Positions 5,353-12,347 of a stretch of DNA of 12,463 bases are shown here, in pieces. Position numbers and translations under genes: made by a program. Where the stretch lies: NCBI GenBank assembly GCA_021817755.1, contig JAKAGC010000050.1, forward strand, positions 1 to 12,463, read 5' to 3'. Under the pieces are notes generated by a model. That model was given only the letters and a program-made list of their open reading frames with translations, was not told the origin of the DNA and did no database searches. The stretch's first letter is position 1; every line of letters starts with the position of its first letter. Origin of the DNA: Acidobacteriota bacterium (GTDB lineage Bacteria; Acidobacteriota; Aminicenantia; UBA2199).

Positions 5353-7236
5353 TTACCTTCGTTTTAAGGCTTTCTCGATTTGTTCCAATGAGTATTCGAT
5401 AATAATGGGGCGTTTGTGGGGACAGAAATATGGATTTGTGGATTTAAAAAGATTCTTAACTATATTTTTCATCTGATCGGGGTATAGCTTATGATTGATT
5501 TTTATTGCACTCTTACAGGCGATCTCAGCCAGTACGCTATCCTCGAAATTAACTTCTTCCACACGATTATCCAGATGTAAAATAGTTAATAATGCTTCTT
5601 TTATATTTTTTTCACCAAGAATTTGTGGGAATGATTTTATATCAAATGAATTCCCACCCAACGATTCGATGCGGAAACCCATTCTTTCTAAAAATTCAAG
5701 TTTTTTTTCATCCAGGCTACTCACTTCAGAAGGAGCTAATTCGATGAGAACAGGGAATAAAGGTGAAACAGAAATAACTTTGCTTTCCTGGTATTCTCGC
5801 TTTAATGCATCGAAATTTGCGCGTTCATGAGCATTATGCTGATCGACCAGTAATAAATCCTGTCCTTTTTCTATCAGAATATATGAGTTCCGGTATTGGC
5901 CAATAACAATAAAATCTTCCTCAGGGGGAATTTCCATTGAGAAAAGAGGAACTTGTTTTAGTTCGCTTGAAGCAGAATATCCAGGAGAGGCTTTTATTTC
6001 TTTATCTCCATAAGGACCGAAAGAAGATTGTCCACCTGTGCGATTATAATTTAAATCACCGCTTCCAATTCGTCCGGATGTATTACTATTTTTTTCTATA
6101 TTTCCGTAAGAACGGTCATAGGATTCAAATCCGGTCCTTCCTGTATTATCATCTGACATATATCCATAGCTACTCGATGAGGAATCACTAAAATTACTTC
6201 CTGAACCGGAAGGATAGGAAGAAAATGGAACTCCGTTAATAAAATCTTTTTTTACACCAAAAGAATGTTCGATACCGTGCTTGATTAAACGAAATATAGA
6301 ACTGGAATCTTCGAACTTTATTTCCAATTTCATTGGATGAATATTAACATCCACCTGAGAAGGCGGTACTTCTAACATTAAAATTCCAATTGGACTTCGG
6401 CTTTTTTCGAGGAATTTTTGAAAGGTATTATTCAATGCAGCGATTAATGTTTTCTCTTTTACAGGGCGTTGATTAACGAAAAAGTACTGGTATTTTTTAT
6501 CTGAAATACCGGTATTGATTCGTGATATCAATCCGGTTATTTTGAAGTCTCCTTCCGAATAATCGATGTCCTGCAACGTATCCAGTATATCTTTACCGAA
6601 TACCTGATAAACACGTTCTCTCAGGCTGTTTACTTTTCGATATATAAATACTGTTTTGTTATTATGAATGAGTTCGAAACTTTTATTAAAATGAACCAAT
6701 GTAACCGGTTCGAGATAAGAAATAATTTGATTCGTTTCGGTTCGGTCAGATTTTAGAAATTTTTTACGCACCGGGAAATTATAGAAAAGATCCTTTACGC
6801 GAATAACAGATCCACGACTGCATGCGATTCCTTCTTCGCGGGTGATTTCTCCTTGTTCCATCAGGCACCGAATACCCCGACCCTCTGAATTATTGGAGGT
6901 TTCTATTTCGATTTTTGAAACTTCCATAATGGAGGGAAGTGCTTCACCTCTGAATCCCAACGTTATAAGAGAATTAAAATCCGATAACTCGGAAATCTTT
7001 GAAGTTGAGTGATTCTTAAAAGCAGTTTCTATATCATCAGGATCGAAACCGGAGCCGTTATCTGTAATTTCGATTAATTGTTTTCCCCCTTCGATGATTT
7101 CTATTTGTATTTCATCCGCCCCTGCATCGATTGAATTTTCGACCAATTCTTTTACCACAGAAAGAGGTCTTTCAACAACTTCCCCAGCAGCTATTTTTTT
7201 ATATACATCTTCTCTCAGGGTTTTTATTTTTCCCAT
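5353..7236 (-). CDS. mutL: DNA mismatch repair protein MutL, 627 aa
   Basis: MutL couples MutS mismatch recognition to strand incision and excision. The GHKL ATPase is complete: KELVENSIDAGA (catalytic E30, Mg-binding N34), DNGSG (59-63), HSTSK (76-80), FRGEAL (95-100) and GSVIRVKDLFYNFPVR (142-157). A transducer domain reaches about 330 (VNQRPVKE, VDVNIHPMKLE). A low-complexity Ser/Gly/Tyr linker follows (about 335-425). The dimerisation/endonuclease domain (about 440-627) has ACK (573-575) and CPHKRP (605-610). The nuclease signature DQHA(X)2E(X)4E reads DQHNAHERANFD (465-476): the Asp, His and E471 are kept, but Ala is Asn and the last Glu is Asp. The metal ligands E471, C574, C605 and H607 remain, so incision activity is likely but uncertain. 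It is the third gene after the activator and pseudopilin, 26 bases downstream. Only a weak AGATGG precedes the ATG. Confidence 0.96.
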   Translation of the reverse strand: MGKIKTLREDVYKKIAAGEVVERPLSVVKELVENSIDAGADEIQIEIIEGGKQLIEITDNGSGFDPDDIETAFKNHSTSKISELSDFNSLITLGFRGEALPSIMEVSKIEIETSNNSEGRGIRCLMEQGEITREEGIACSRGSVIRVKDLFYNFPVRKKFLKSDRTETNQIISYLEPVTLVHFNKSFELIHNNKTVFIYRKVNSLRERVYQVFGKDILDTLQDIDYSEGDFKITGLISRINTGISDKKYQYFFVNQRPVKEKTLIAALNNTFQKFLEKSRSPIGILMLEVPPSQVDVNIHPMKLEIKFEDSSSIFRLIKHGIEHSFGVKKDFINGVPFSSYPSGSGSNFSDSSSSSYGYMSDDNTGRTGFESYDRSYGNIEKNSNTSGRIGSGDLNYNRTGGQSSFGPYGDKEIKASPGYSASSELKQVPLFSMEIPPEEDFIVIGQYRNSYILIEKGQDLLLVDQHNAHERANFDALKREYQESKVISVSPLFPVLIELAPSEVSSLDEKKLEFLERMGFRIESLGGNSFDIKSFPQILGEKNIKEALLTILHLDNRVEEVNFEDSVLAEIACKSAIKINHKLYPDQMKNIVKNLFKSTNPYFCPHKRPIIIEYSLEQIEKALKRR

Positions 7237-7262
7237 TAATCTACCATCTTTATAATTTTGTT

Positions 7263-7958
7263 TTAATTATTGGTGGTAATGACTGTCCCGATATCATCGT
7301 GAGTATAAGACCCGTCGTTAACAAACGGTCCATAAGGTCCATCTGTCGTAGCTGAAAGTCTTGTCACTCCATCATCGAAGGGGGAAGACCATAAACCGTC
7401 TTTCCCTGCGGAAAGAATTAATACAGAATGATTTGCAGACCATGAGGCTCCTGGGAAATATCTGGCAGAGATAACGTATTGATTTCCCCAGGGATCAACG
7501 TATGTTTGTTGATCGATATAGGGACCTTTCCATGCATATTCACCGGATATAGGGTAATCCTGGGAAACTTGATTCTGGTTTGATGCGCCTGTATCGGAGT
7601 CGGGGTTGTTAAAATAGAGGTAATCATATAACTGTTTCGTTACACCATAACTTCCCCAATTTTCGGCGCCACTCCTGGCTCCTGGGGCAGTACCCGTAGG
7701 AACAGGGTCTGCTGTATTTCCTGTTAGAACACGGGAAACTCTTCCCGATGGCCCATCTTCATTTGTACACGGCCATTTGCCTGTATCTTTATAAAGCATC
7801 ATAACTGCTGCTGTGATTACCTGGCATTCATTTGTGGCCCGTGTCACCCTAGAATCAGTAATATGTTTGGCGATGGTTGGAAATAAAATGGCTGCTAATA
7901 CAGCGATTACCGATAATACTACCACCATCTCTATTAATGTAAATCCATTTCGTTTCAT
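7263..7958 (-). CDS. GspG-like type II pseudopilin (prepilin-type N-terminal methylation protein), 231 aa
   Basis: The N-terminus MKRNG-FTLIEMVVVLSVIAVLAAILFP is a class III prepilin leader. Prepilin peptidase should cut after Gly5 and methylate Phe6; Glu10 is the conserved Glu5 of the mature pilin, followed by a hydrophobic assembly helix (about 6-28). The globular part has GspG-type features: a YKDTGKWP segment after the helix, DPWGNQYVI, ILSAGKDG, and DDIGT near the end. Such proteins polymerise into the periplasmic pseudopilus of type II secretion or related pilus machines. The length is above the roughly 140-150 aa of classical GspG, with Gly/Ser/Asp-rich insertions (about 75-135). A good GGAG lies 8 bases before the ATG. 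It stands alone: no GspE/F/D gene is in the window, so the machine must be elsewhere or this is an orphan subunit. It is flanked by the sigma54-type activator upstream and mutL downstream. Confidence 0.88.
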   Translation of the reverse strand: MKRNGFTLIEMVVVLSVIAVLAAILFPTIAKHITDSRVTRATNECQVITAAVMMLYKDTGKWPCTNEDGPSGRVSRVLTGNTADPVPTGTAPGARSGAENWGSYGVTKQLYDYLYFNNPDSDTGASNQNQVSQDYPISGEYAWKGPYIDQQTYVDPWGNQYVISARYFPGASWSANHSVLILSAGKDGLWSSPFDDGVTRLSATTDGPYGPFVNDGSYTHDDIGTVITTNN

Positions 7959-7990
7959 TATTCTATCTCCAAATTCAGAGGCGGATTTTG

Positions 7991-9349
7991 CTATTCTTCT
8001 TCCTGGAATTTCTTGATTTTTTCAATTAGTGTGGTTCGCTTTACATTTAATAATTTCGCTGCTTTTTGCTTATTCCAGGAGGTTTTTTCAAGACTTTTCA
8101 AGATCATCCTCTTTTCAACATTTCTAACTACATCATTTAGTGATACCCCTTCATCAGGGATTTCATCAGAGAAAATATCCTGGGTTTCTTCTTTTTCGGC
8201 ATCCGGTTTTACTTCTGGCGGTATATCCTTTGGAAGGAAGACCGCTGCACCCGAATTTAATACCACCATTCTTTCAACAATGTTTTCCAATTGACGGATA
8301 TTACCCGGCCACGAATAATTTTGTAAAATGCGAATGGATGGCATCGTGAAATTTTTTACCGGAACATTGTTAATTCTTGAATACTTCATTGCAAAATAAT
8401 TGGCCAGTAGAGGGATATCCGATCGGCGCTCCCGGAGAGGAGGCAAGTCGATAGGTATAACATTTAATCTATAATAAAGGTCTTCACGGAATTTTTCCTG
8501 GTTCACTAATTCCAGTATATTTTTATTGGTAGCTGCGATGACTCGTACATCCACCTGTATGGTATCATTATCTCCGATACGTTCAAATTCTCGTTCTTGT
8601 AAGACACGCAGTAATTTTACCTGGAGCGCAGGGGGCATATTGGATATCTCATCCAGGAAAATTATTCCCCGATGCGCATGCTCGAATTTACCTTTTCTGT
8701 CTTTTAACGCTGACGTGAAAGACCCCTTAACGTGTCCGAATAATTCATCTTCCAAAAGGTTTTCCGGAATAGCTCCCGTATTTACACCTACGAAGTTATA
8801 ATCTCGTCTATTACTGAAATGATGAATACTGCGGGCGATTAATTCTTTTCCAGTTCCATTTTCACCATATATTAATATAGTAGAAGAGGAATTTGCAACT
8901 TTTTCAACTCTTGAAAAAATTTCCGCCATCTTTAAACTATTGGATATAATTCCGAATTCTCTAAATTTTAAGATGAGATTGTTATAATAATTCAATTGGG
9001 AATCACCGCTGTCTCGGTCATACTGTTCTATCAAAGACGTTATTCGTTCATTATCATTAGTGGAAACCGACTCGATTACCCCACTTTTTACGAATTCCAC
9101 AAGTTGAGAAGGTGCTATAGAATCCTTATAATAAAGAATAAAGTTTAAACCCGGATTGATTGGAAGTACTTCTTTTATTTTTTGACAATAATTTGGATTA
9201 CTATCAATAAAAATAATGGAGTCGGAAAAACGCTCATCTCTTGAATAAAGCTGGTCAATTGAGATTACATCCACCGGATAATCGTGCTTCTTTAGCCAAT
9301 TATCTTGCTCGGCGTTTTCGATGATGAATACTTTTGCAGTGTCTTTCAT
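7991..9349 (-). CDS. Sigma54-dependent (NtrC/PilR-type) transcriptional activator, about 452 aa
   Basis: Numbered from the ATG at 9349. Residues 1 to about 115 are a receiver-like domain with a possible phospho-Asp (D49 in IIFIDSNP) but a poor acidic pair (E11-N12) and no conserved switch Lys. The central AAA+ domain (about 130-370) has Walker A GENGTGKE (162-169), Walker B IIFLDE (ending D233, E234) and Arg-finger region FREDLYYR. The sigma54-contacting loop reads GSFTSA instead of GAFTGA (209-214). Near the C-terminus a Fis-type HTH (about 419-445) ends the protein. Activators of this kind remodel sigma54 RNA polymerase at -24/-12 promoters. An upstream in-frame ATG at 9367 has no Shine-Dalgarno, whereas 9349 has AAGG 8 bases before it, so the later start is preferred. 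It lies 32 bases before the pseudopilin gene, recalling PilR-type pilin control, but no TGGCA-N7-TTGC promoter is visible nearby. Confidence 0.9.
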   Translation of the reverse strand: MKDTAKVFIIENAEQDNWLKKHDYPVDVISIDQLYSRDERFSDSIIFIDSNPNYCQKIKEVLPINPGLNFILYYKDSIAPSQLVEFVKSGVIESVSTNDNERITSLIEQYDRDSGDSQLNYYNNLILKFREFGIISNSLKMAEIFSRVEKVANSSSTILIYGENGTGKELIARSIHHFSNRRDYNFVGVNTGAIPENLLEDELFGHVKGSFTSALKDRKGKFEHAHRGIIFLDEISNMPPALQVKLLRVLQEREFERIGDNDTIQVDVRVIAATNKNILELVNQEKFREDLYYRLNVIPIDLPPLRERRSDIPLLANYFAMKYSRINNVPVKNFTMPSIRILQNYSWPGNIRQLENIVERMVVLNSGAAVFLPKDIPPEVKPDAEKEETQDIFSDEIPDEGVSLNDVVRNVEKRMILKSLEKTSWNKQKAAKLLNVKRTTLIEKIKKFQEEE

Positions 9350-9368
9350 TCTTTTTACCTTAAACATA

Positions 9369-9383
9369 TATCATATTATGATA
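9369..9383. promoter_or_regulatory. 15-base dyad TATCATA-T-TATGATA in the divergent promoter region
   Basis: A perfect palindrome with 7-base arms around one central T, lying between the activator and def. It overlaps the activator's candidate -10 and sits about 11 bases upstream of the def -35. It could be an operator for either gene, but the strong A/T bias makes chance symmetry fairly likely. Confidence 0.35.
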
Positions 9384-9403
9384 ATTTTTTCAATTGACTT
9401 CAA
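9375..9403 (-). promoter_or_regulatory. Candidate sigma70 promoter of the activator-pseudopilin-mutL run
   Basis: On the minus strand: TTGAAG (9403-9398), a 17-base spacer, CATAAT (9380-9375). Transcription would start near 9368, giving a leader of about 19 bases that contains the AAGG Shine-Dalgarno of the ATG at 9349. A second candidate, TTGAAA (9393-9388)-17-TATATG (9370-9365) with an extended TGA, would start about 10 bases later. Either candidate makes the upstream ATG at 9367 unlikely. Confidence 0.45.
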
Positions 9404-9422
9404 CAAATAAAAAATTTATAAT
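9394..9422 (+). promoter_or_regulatory. Strong sigma70 promoter of def-fmt-rsmB (predicted leaderless)
   Basis: TTGACT (9394-9399, 5 of 6), an optimal 17-base spacer and a perfect TATAAT (9417-9422). The def ATG starts at 9429, seven bases after the last T of the -10, which is where transcription normally begins. No Shine-Dalgarno sequence is present. The def mRNA is therefore predicted to start at, or within a base or two of, its own start codon. Confidence 0.8.
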
Positions 9423-9428
9423 TACCCG

Positions 9429-9962
9429 ATGGAAAAGAAAAAAGAAACTAAACTTTTAAAAATATATAAATATGGCGACGAAATCCTGAAGCAGATGGCC
9501 GCCGATGTTACCAATATAGACGGACATTTAATGGATTTTATCGAGAGTATGGTTCGTACCTTATATGCGTCACGAAGCGCTATTGGTCTTGCAGCTCCGC
9601 AAGTGGGTAAATCGTTGCGAATTACCGCCATTGATCTTACACAAGGTCAGGAAGAAGGCCAACTAATTGTCCTGATAAATCCTAAAATTATTGAAATGGA
9701 AGGAAAAGATACAATGGAAGAAGGATGTTTATCGTTCCCCGGGATTTCTGTCCCAGTCAATCGGGCAACCCGCATTTTACTGGAAACGGTAACACCTGAG
9801 GGTAAAGAACTTCGTCAAGAAGTAGAGGGTTACCTCGCACGGGTTATGCAACATGAAATCGATCACCTGGACGGAACACTTATTATCGATCGCGTATCCA
9901 GTTTAAGGCGTCAGGTAATGAAACGGGATATCCGTAAACTGCAAGACGAAGGAGAATGGTAA
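9429..9962 (+). CDS. def: Peptide deformylase, 177 aa
   Basis: Removes the formyl group from the N-terminal Met of nascent proteins at the ribosome exit. All three metal-enzyme motifs are intact: GLAAPQVG (53-60), EEGCLS (97-102, metal ligand C100) and QHEIDHLDG (141-149, with H142, catalytic E143 and H146). Length and layout are normal; the C-terminal helix (RRQVMKRDIRKLQ) is that of a type 1/2 bacterial enzyme. The ATG at 9429 has no Shine-Dalgarno sequence but sits at the expected +1 of a near-consensus promoter, so leaderless translation is likely. It is first in a three-gene operon; fmt follows after 28 bases with its own AGAGG. Together with fmt it forms the formyl-methionine cycle. Confidence 0.97.
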   Translation: MEKKKETKLLKIYKYGDEILKQMAADVTNIDGHLMDFIESMVRTLYASRSAIGLAAPQVGKSLRITAIDLTQGQEEGQLIVLINPKIIEMEGKDTMEEGCLSFPGISVPVNRATRILLETVTPEGKELRQEVEGYLARVMQHEIDHLDGTLIIDRVSSLRRQVMKRDIRKLQDEGEW

Positions 9963-9990
9963 AACCAAAGACTTTTTAACAGAGGTACAC

Positions 9991-10926
9991 ATGAAAAACA
10001 AGATACCGATTGTTTTCTTTGGAACCTCAGGGGTTTGTATTCCTTTTCTGGAACTCTTGCATCAATTCTTCCAAATAAGTCTCATTGTCACTCAGCCCGA
10101 TAAACTCGGTGGAAGAAACCGGAAACAAGTTATCGTTCCCCCTGTAAAAACTTTTGCCGTGGATAATCACATCCAGTTCCTTCAACCTGAAAAACTCGAT
10201 GATACGATTCGAGAATCTCTTCGCTCTATCGAACCAAAAATTGGAATCGTAATCTCCTATGGACAACTTATTCCCAAGTCAATTTACACCATTCCCCAAT
10301 TTCATATGGTTAATGTTCATTTTTCGATGCTTCCTTCATATAGAGGTGCTGCCCCTGTTCAACGTGCATTGGAGAAGGGGGACACACAAACCGGGATCTC
10401 CATCTTCGAACTGGCTAAAAAAATGGATGCCGGAGATATATGGGCACAAAAAGAAATGGAAATTCTTCCTCAGGATACCACTGAAGCACTCTGGGACAGA
10501 ATGAGTCGTGAAGGCGCTCCTTTCCTTATCGAAACCCTTCACGCTATTTTTGAAAATCGTATTCAAAAGACTCCACAGAATCATGAACTCGCTACATTTT
10601 CACCCGCAGTAACCAAAGAAGAAGGGAAAATAGATTGGAAGTTAACCGCCCAACAGATTGTGAATCGATTCAGAGCTTTTACTCCCTGGCCCGGTTTAAG
10701 TTGTTGTGCGTGCGATAAAAGTTTTATTCTAACCAAAATAGATGTTTCAGAAGCCACTCATGATGGAATTCCCGGAGAAGTCCTTTCTTGGGATAAACAA
10801 TTCCTGCGCATTGCGTGTGGAGATCGTACTGTATTAGAGATTATGGAATTGCAACCCCCCGGTAAAAAACCCATGAGCCCGTATTGCTATTGTATGGGGA
10901 ACCAACTTCCCAAATGCTTTTCCTGA
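9991..10926 (+). CDS. fmt: Methionyl-tRNA formyltransferase, 311 aa
   Basis: Transfers a formyl group from 10-formyl-tetrahydrofolate to Met-tRNA(fMet). The N-terminal Rossmann domain starts IPIVFFGTSGV and carries TQPDKLGGRNRK, the loop region that contacts tRNA. The catalytic triad Asn108, His110 and Asp146 is present in NVHFSMLPSYRGAAP and KKMDAGD; the usual SLLP reads SMLP. The C-terminal OB-fold tRNA-binding domain (about 205-311) has EEGKIDW, RAFTPWPG and ELQPPGKKPMS. It is unusually rich in cysteine: C238, C239, C241, C276, C299, C301 and C309. AGAGG lies 5 bases before the ATG. It follows def by 28 bases and is 1 base from rsmB, so the genes are co-transcribed. Confidence 0.96.
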   Translation: MKNKIPIVFFGTSGVCIPFLELLHQFFQISLIVTQPDKLGGRNRKQVIVPPVKTFAVDNHIQFLQPEKLDDTIRESLRSIEPKIGIVISYGQLIPKSIYTIPQFHMVNVHFSMLPSYRGAAPVQRALEKGDTQTGISIFELAKKMDAGDIWAQKEMEILPQDTTEALWDRMSREGAPFLIETLHAIFENRIQKTPQNHELATFSPAVTKEEGKIDWKLTAQQIVNRFRAFTPWPGLSCCACDKSFILTKIDVSEATHDGIPGEVLSWDKQFLRIACGDRTVLEIMELQPPGKKPMSPYCYCMGNQLPKCFS

Positions 10927-10927
10927 T

Positions 10928-12289
10928 ATGAATTTTATCTCTCCTGCATTACAGGTTTTAAAACAATATGCCGGAGAGAATGAAACAAATCTGAAACTCC
11001 TTCTTTCTAACCACCTCAATCGAATCTCAAATGGGAATGAAAGCCAATCCGACTCTATACGATATACAGTTACTCGAACTGTTTACGGCGTAATTCGTCA
11101 TATTAAACTTCTCGATTATTTAATTGGTCAGTGTTCCGATAGACCCCTAAACCGAATTCAATCCGATATAAAAATTCTACTTGAAATTGGAGCGTTTCTT
11201 CTTTTGTTTTCAAGCTCTTACCCCGATTATGCTGTTTTGAATGAAACCGTTTCTGCTTCTCCTAAGAAAACCAGATCGTTTGTAAATGCCGTACTCCGAA
11301 ATATGACTCGTAATAAAGAAAAATTATTCGGTTCCATAGATAAAATAGAAGACCCTACCATCCGATTTTCTGTCTCACCGGCCATTGTTCATCACTTGAA
11401 AAAACTTTCTCCCAATTGGATTGACGATTTAAAGTATCTCGACAGTGAGCCTGCCTTTCATATCCGGTTTGATCCCCGGGTACTCGATTATATTAAGGCT
11501 GGGGAGATATTAAATTCCCATCGGATCGAATTTAAGGAGCTACACGCATTTAAATCATTTGAATTGAAAGAAGTACGTCGAGTCCTACATGAGTTGATGG
11601 ATTCATATCCTTTCTTTGTTCAGGATGCCGGTTCTCAATCCATATCCATAATTGCATCCCAATATGCGCGAAGTTTGGTTGCAGATGTTTGCGCTGCTCC
11701 CGGGACCAAATCAGTGACTCTTGCCTTATTGAATCCCTCCATCCCAATAATAGCAAATGATATCGATTTTGGGCGTGTTCGACTGATAAAAGAGACAATT
11801 ACCCGGTTAAATATTCATTCTATTTATCCAGTAGTATCCGATGCACGGAATCCTGGTTTTTCGCACAAAATATCCTCTCAAATGAATAAAAACCCGGATT
11901 TTATTATTGTCGATGCTCCCTGCACTTCTTCCGGTACACTCAGAAAGAGTCCCGATTTAAAATTAAAAATAAATGAAAATTCCATTTCAAGAAATGCCGG
12001 ATTGCAATATGAAATTATAGCTCCCTGGTTTAATGAAGTGAATACCTTCTGGAATTATCTTCTATATTCGGTTTGTTCTTTTATTTATGATGAAACTGAG
12101 GCAGTAATGAATCGAATAAGCCAGATTGCCAAAGATTTTAACTATGATTCGTTTGAATGGATCGATCTTTCTTCTGAGCTTCAATCTTTGGGTTTTAATT
12201 TTATTCGGGCTGAAAAAGGGTTTTACCTGATGCCCGGTCCATTAAATAATGATATTTTTTATCTCTCTTTAATAAAGAAGAGTAAATAA
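10928..12289 (+). CDS. rsmB: 16S rRNA m5C967 methyltransferase RsmB, 453 aa
   Basis: An S-adenosylmethionine-dependent m5C methyltransferase with the RsmB layout. An all-helical NusB-like RNA-binding domain spans about 1-135 (SIRYTVTRTVYGVIRH; the family motif near YAVLNETVSASP and FVNAVLRN). A linker with FFVQDAGSQS (229-238) follows, then the Rossmann methyltransferase. SAM motif I is VADVCAAPGTKS (251-262); motif IV is DAPCTSSGTLRKSPD with Cys332; motif VI is YSVCSF with the catalytic Cys383. Both cysteines of the RsmB/Nop2 family are present, so it should be active. The usual PCSGtG is PCTSSG, a mild variant. The start lies 1 base after the fmt stop with no Shine-Dalgarno, so it is probably translated by re-initiation after fmt. 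A close paralogue of the same family cannot be fully excluded. Confidence 0.92.
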   Translation: MNFISPALQVLKQYAGENETNLKLLLSNHLNRISNGNESQSDSIRYTVTRTVYGVIRHIKLLDYLIGQCSDRPLNRIQSDIKILLEIGAFLLLFSSSYPDYAVLNETVSASPKKTRSFVNAVLRNMTRNKEKLFGSIDKIEDPTIRFSVSPAIVHHLKKLSPNWIDDLKYLDSEPAFHIRFDPRVLDYIKAGEILNSHRIEFKELHAFKSFELKEVRRVLHELMDSYPFFVQDAGSQSISIIASQYARSLVADVCAAPGTKSVTLALLNPSIPIIANDIDFGRVRLIKETITRLNIHSIYPVVSDARNPGFSHKISSQMNKNPDFIIVDAPCTSSGTLRKSPDLKLKINENSISRNAGLQYEIIAPWFNEVNTFWNYLLYSVCSFIYDETEAVMNRISQIAKDFNYDSFEWIDLSSELQSLGFNFIRAEKGFYLMPGPLNNDIFYLSLIKKSK

Positions 12290-12305
12290 AACATTTTGGG
12301 AAGGT

Positions 12306-12337
12306 CCCGGAAACCCTTTTTCAAAAGGGTTTCCGGG
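12306..12337. repeat. Long perfect inverted repeat between convergent genes
   Basis: Bases 12306-12320 (CCCGGAAACCCTTTT) are exactly complementary to 12323-12337, giving a potential 15-bp stem around two bases (in practice the A-T base of the stem would open). It lies between the rsmB stop and the stop of the convergent partial gene, so it may end transcription from both sides. Neither strand has a T-run after the stem, so it is not a textbook intrinsic terminator; an A7 follows on the plus strand. Confidence 0.6.
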
Positions 12338-12347
12338 GGAAAAAAAT

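Noticed and set aside
5495..5830. Open frame on the plus strand opposite mutL (others like it lie opposite mutL, the activator, fmt and rsmB)
   Set aside because: It lies fully antisense to a well-supported gene, has no Shine-Dalgarno or protein-family features, and its composition follows from the mutL codons.
7959..7990. Possible sigma54 (-24/-12) promoter for the pseudopilin
   Set aside because: No GG-N10-GC or TGGCA-N7-TTGC pattern was found in the gap or the end of the activator gene.
9350..9367. Upstream ATG of the sigma54-type activator (adds 6 residues)
   Set aside because: No Shine-Dalgarno, whereas the ATG at 9349 has AAGG at a good distance and begins just before the receiver-like first strand.
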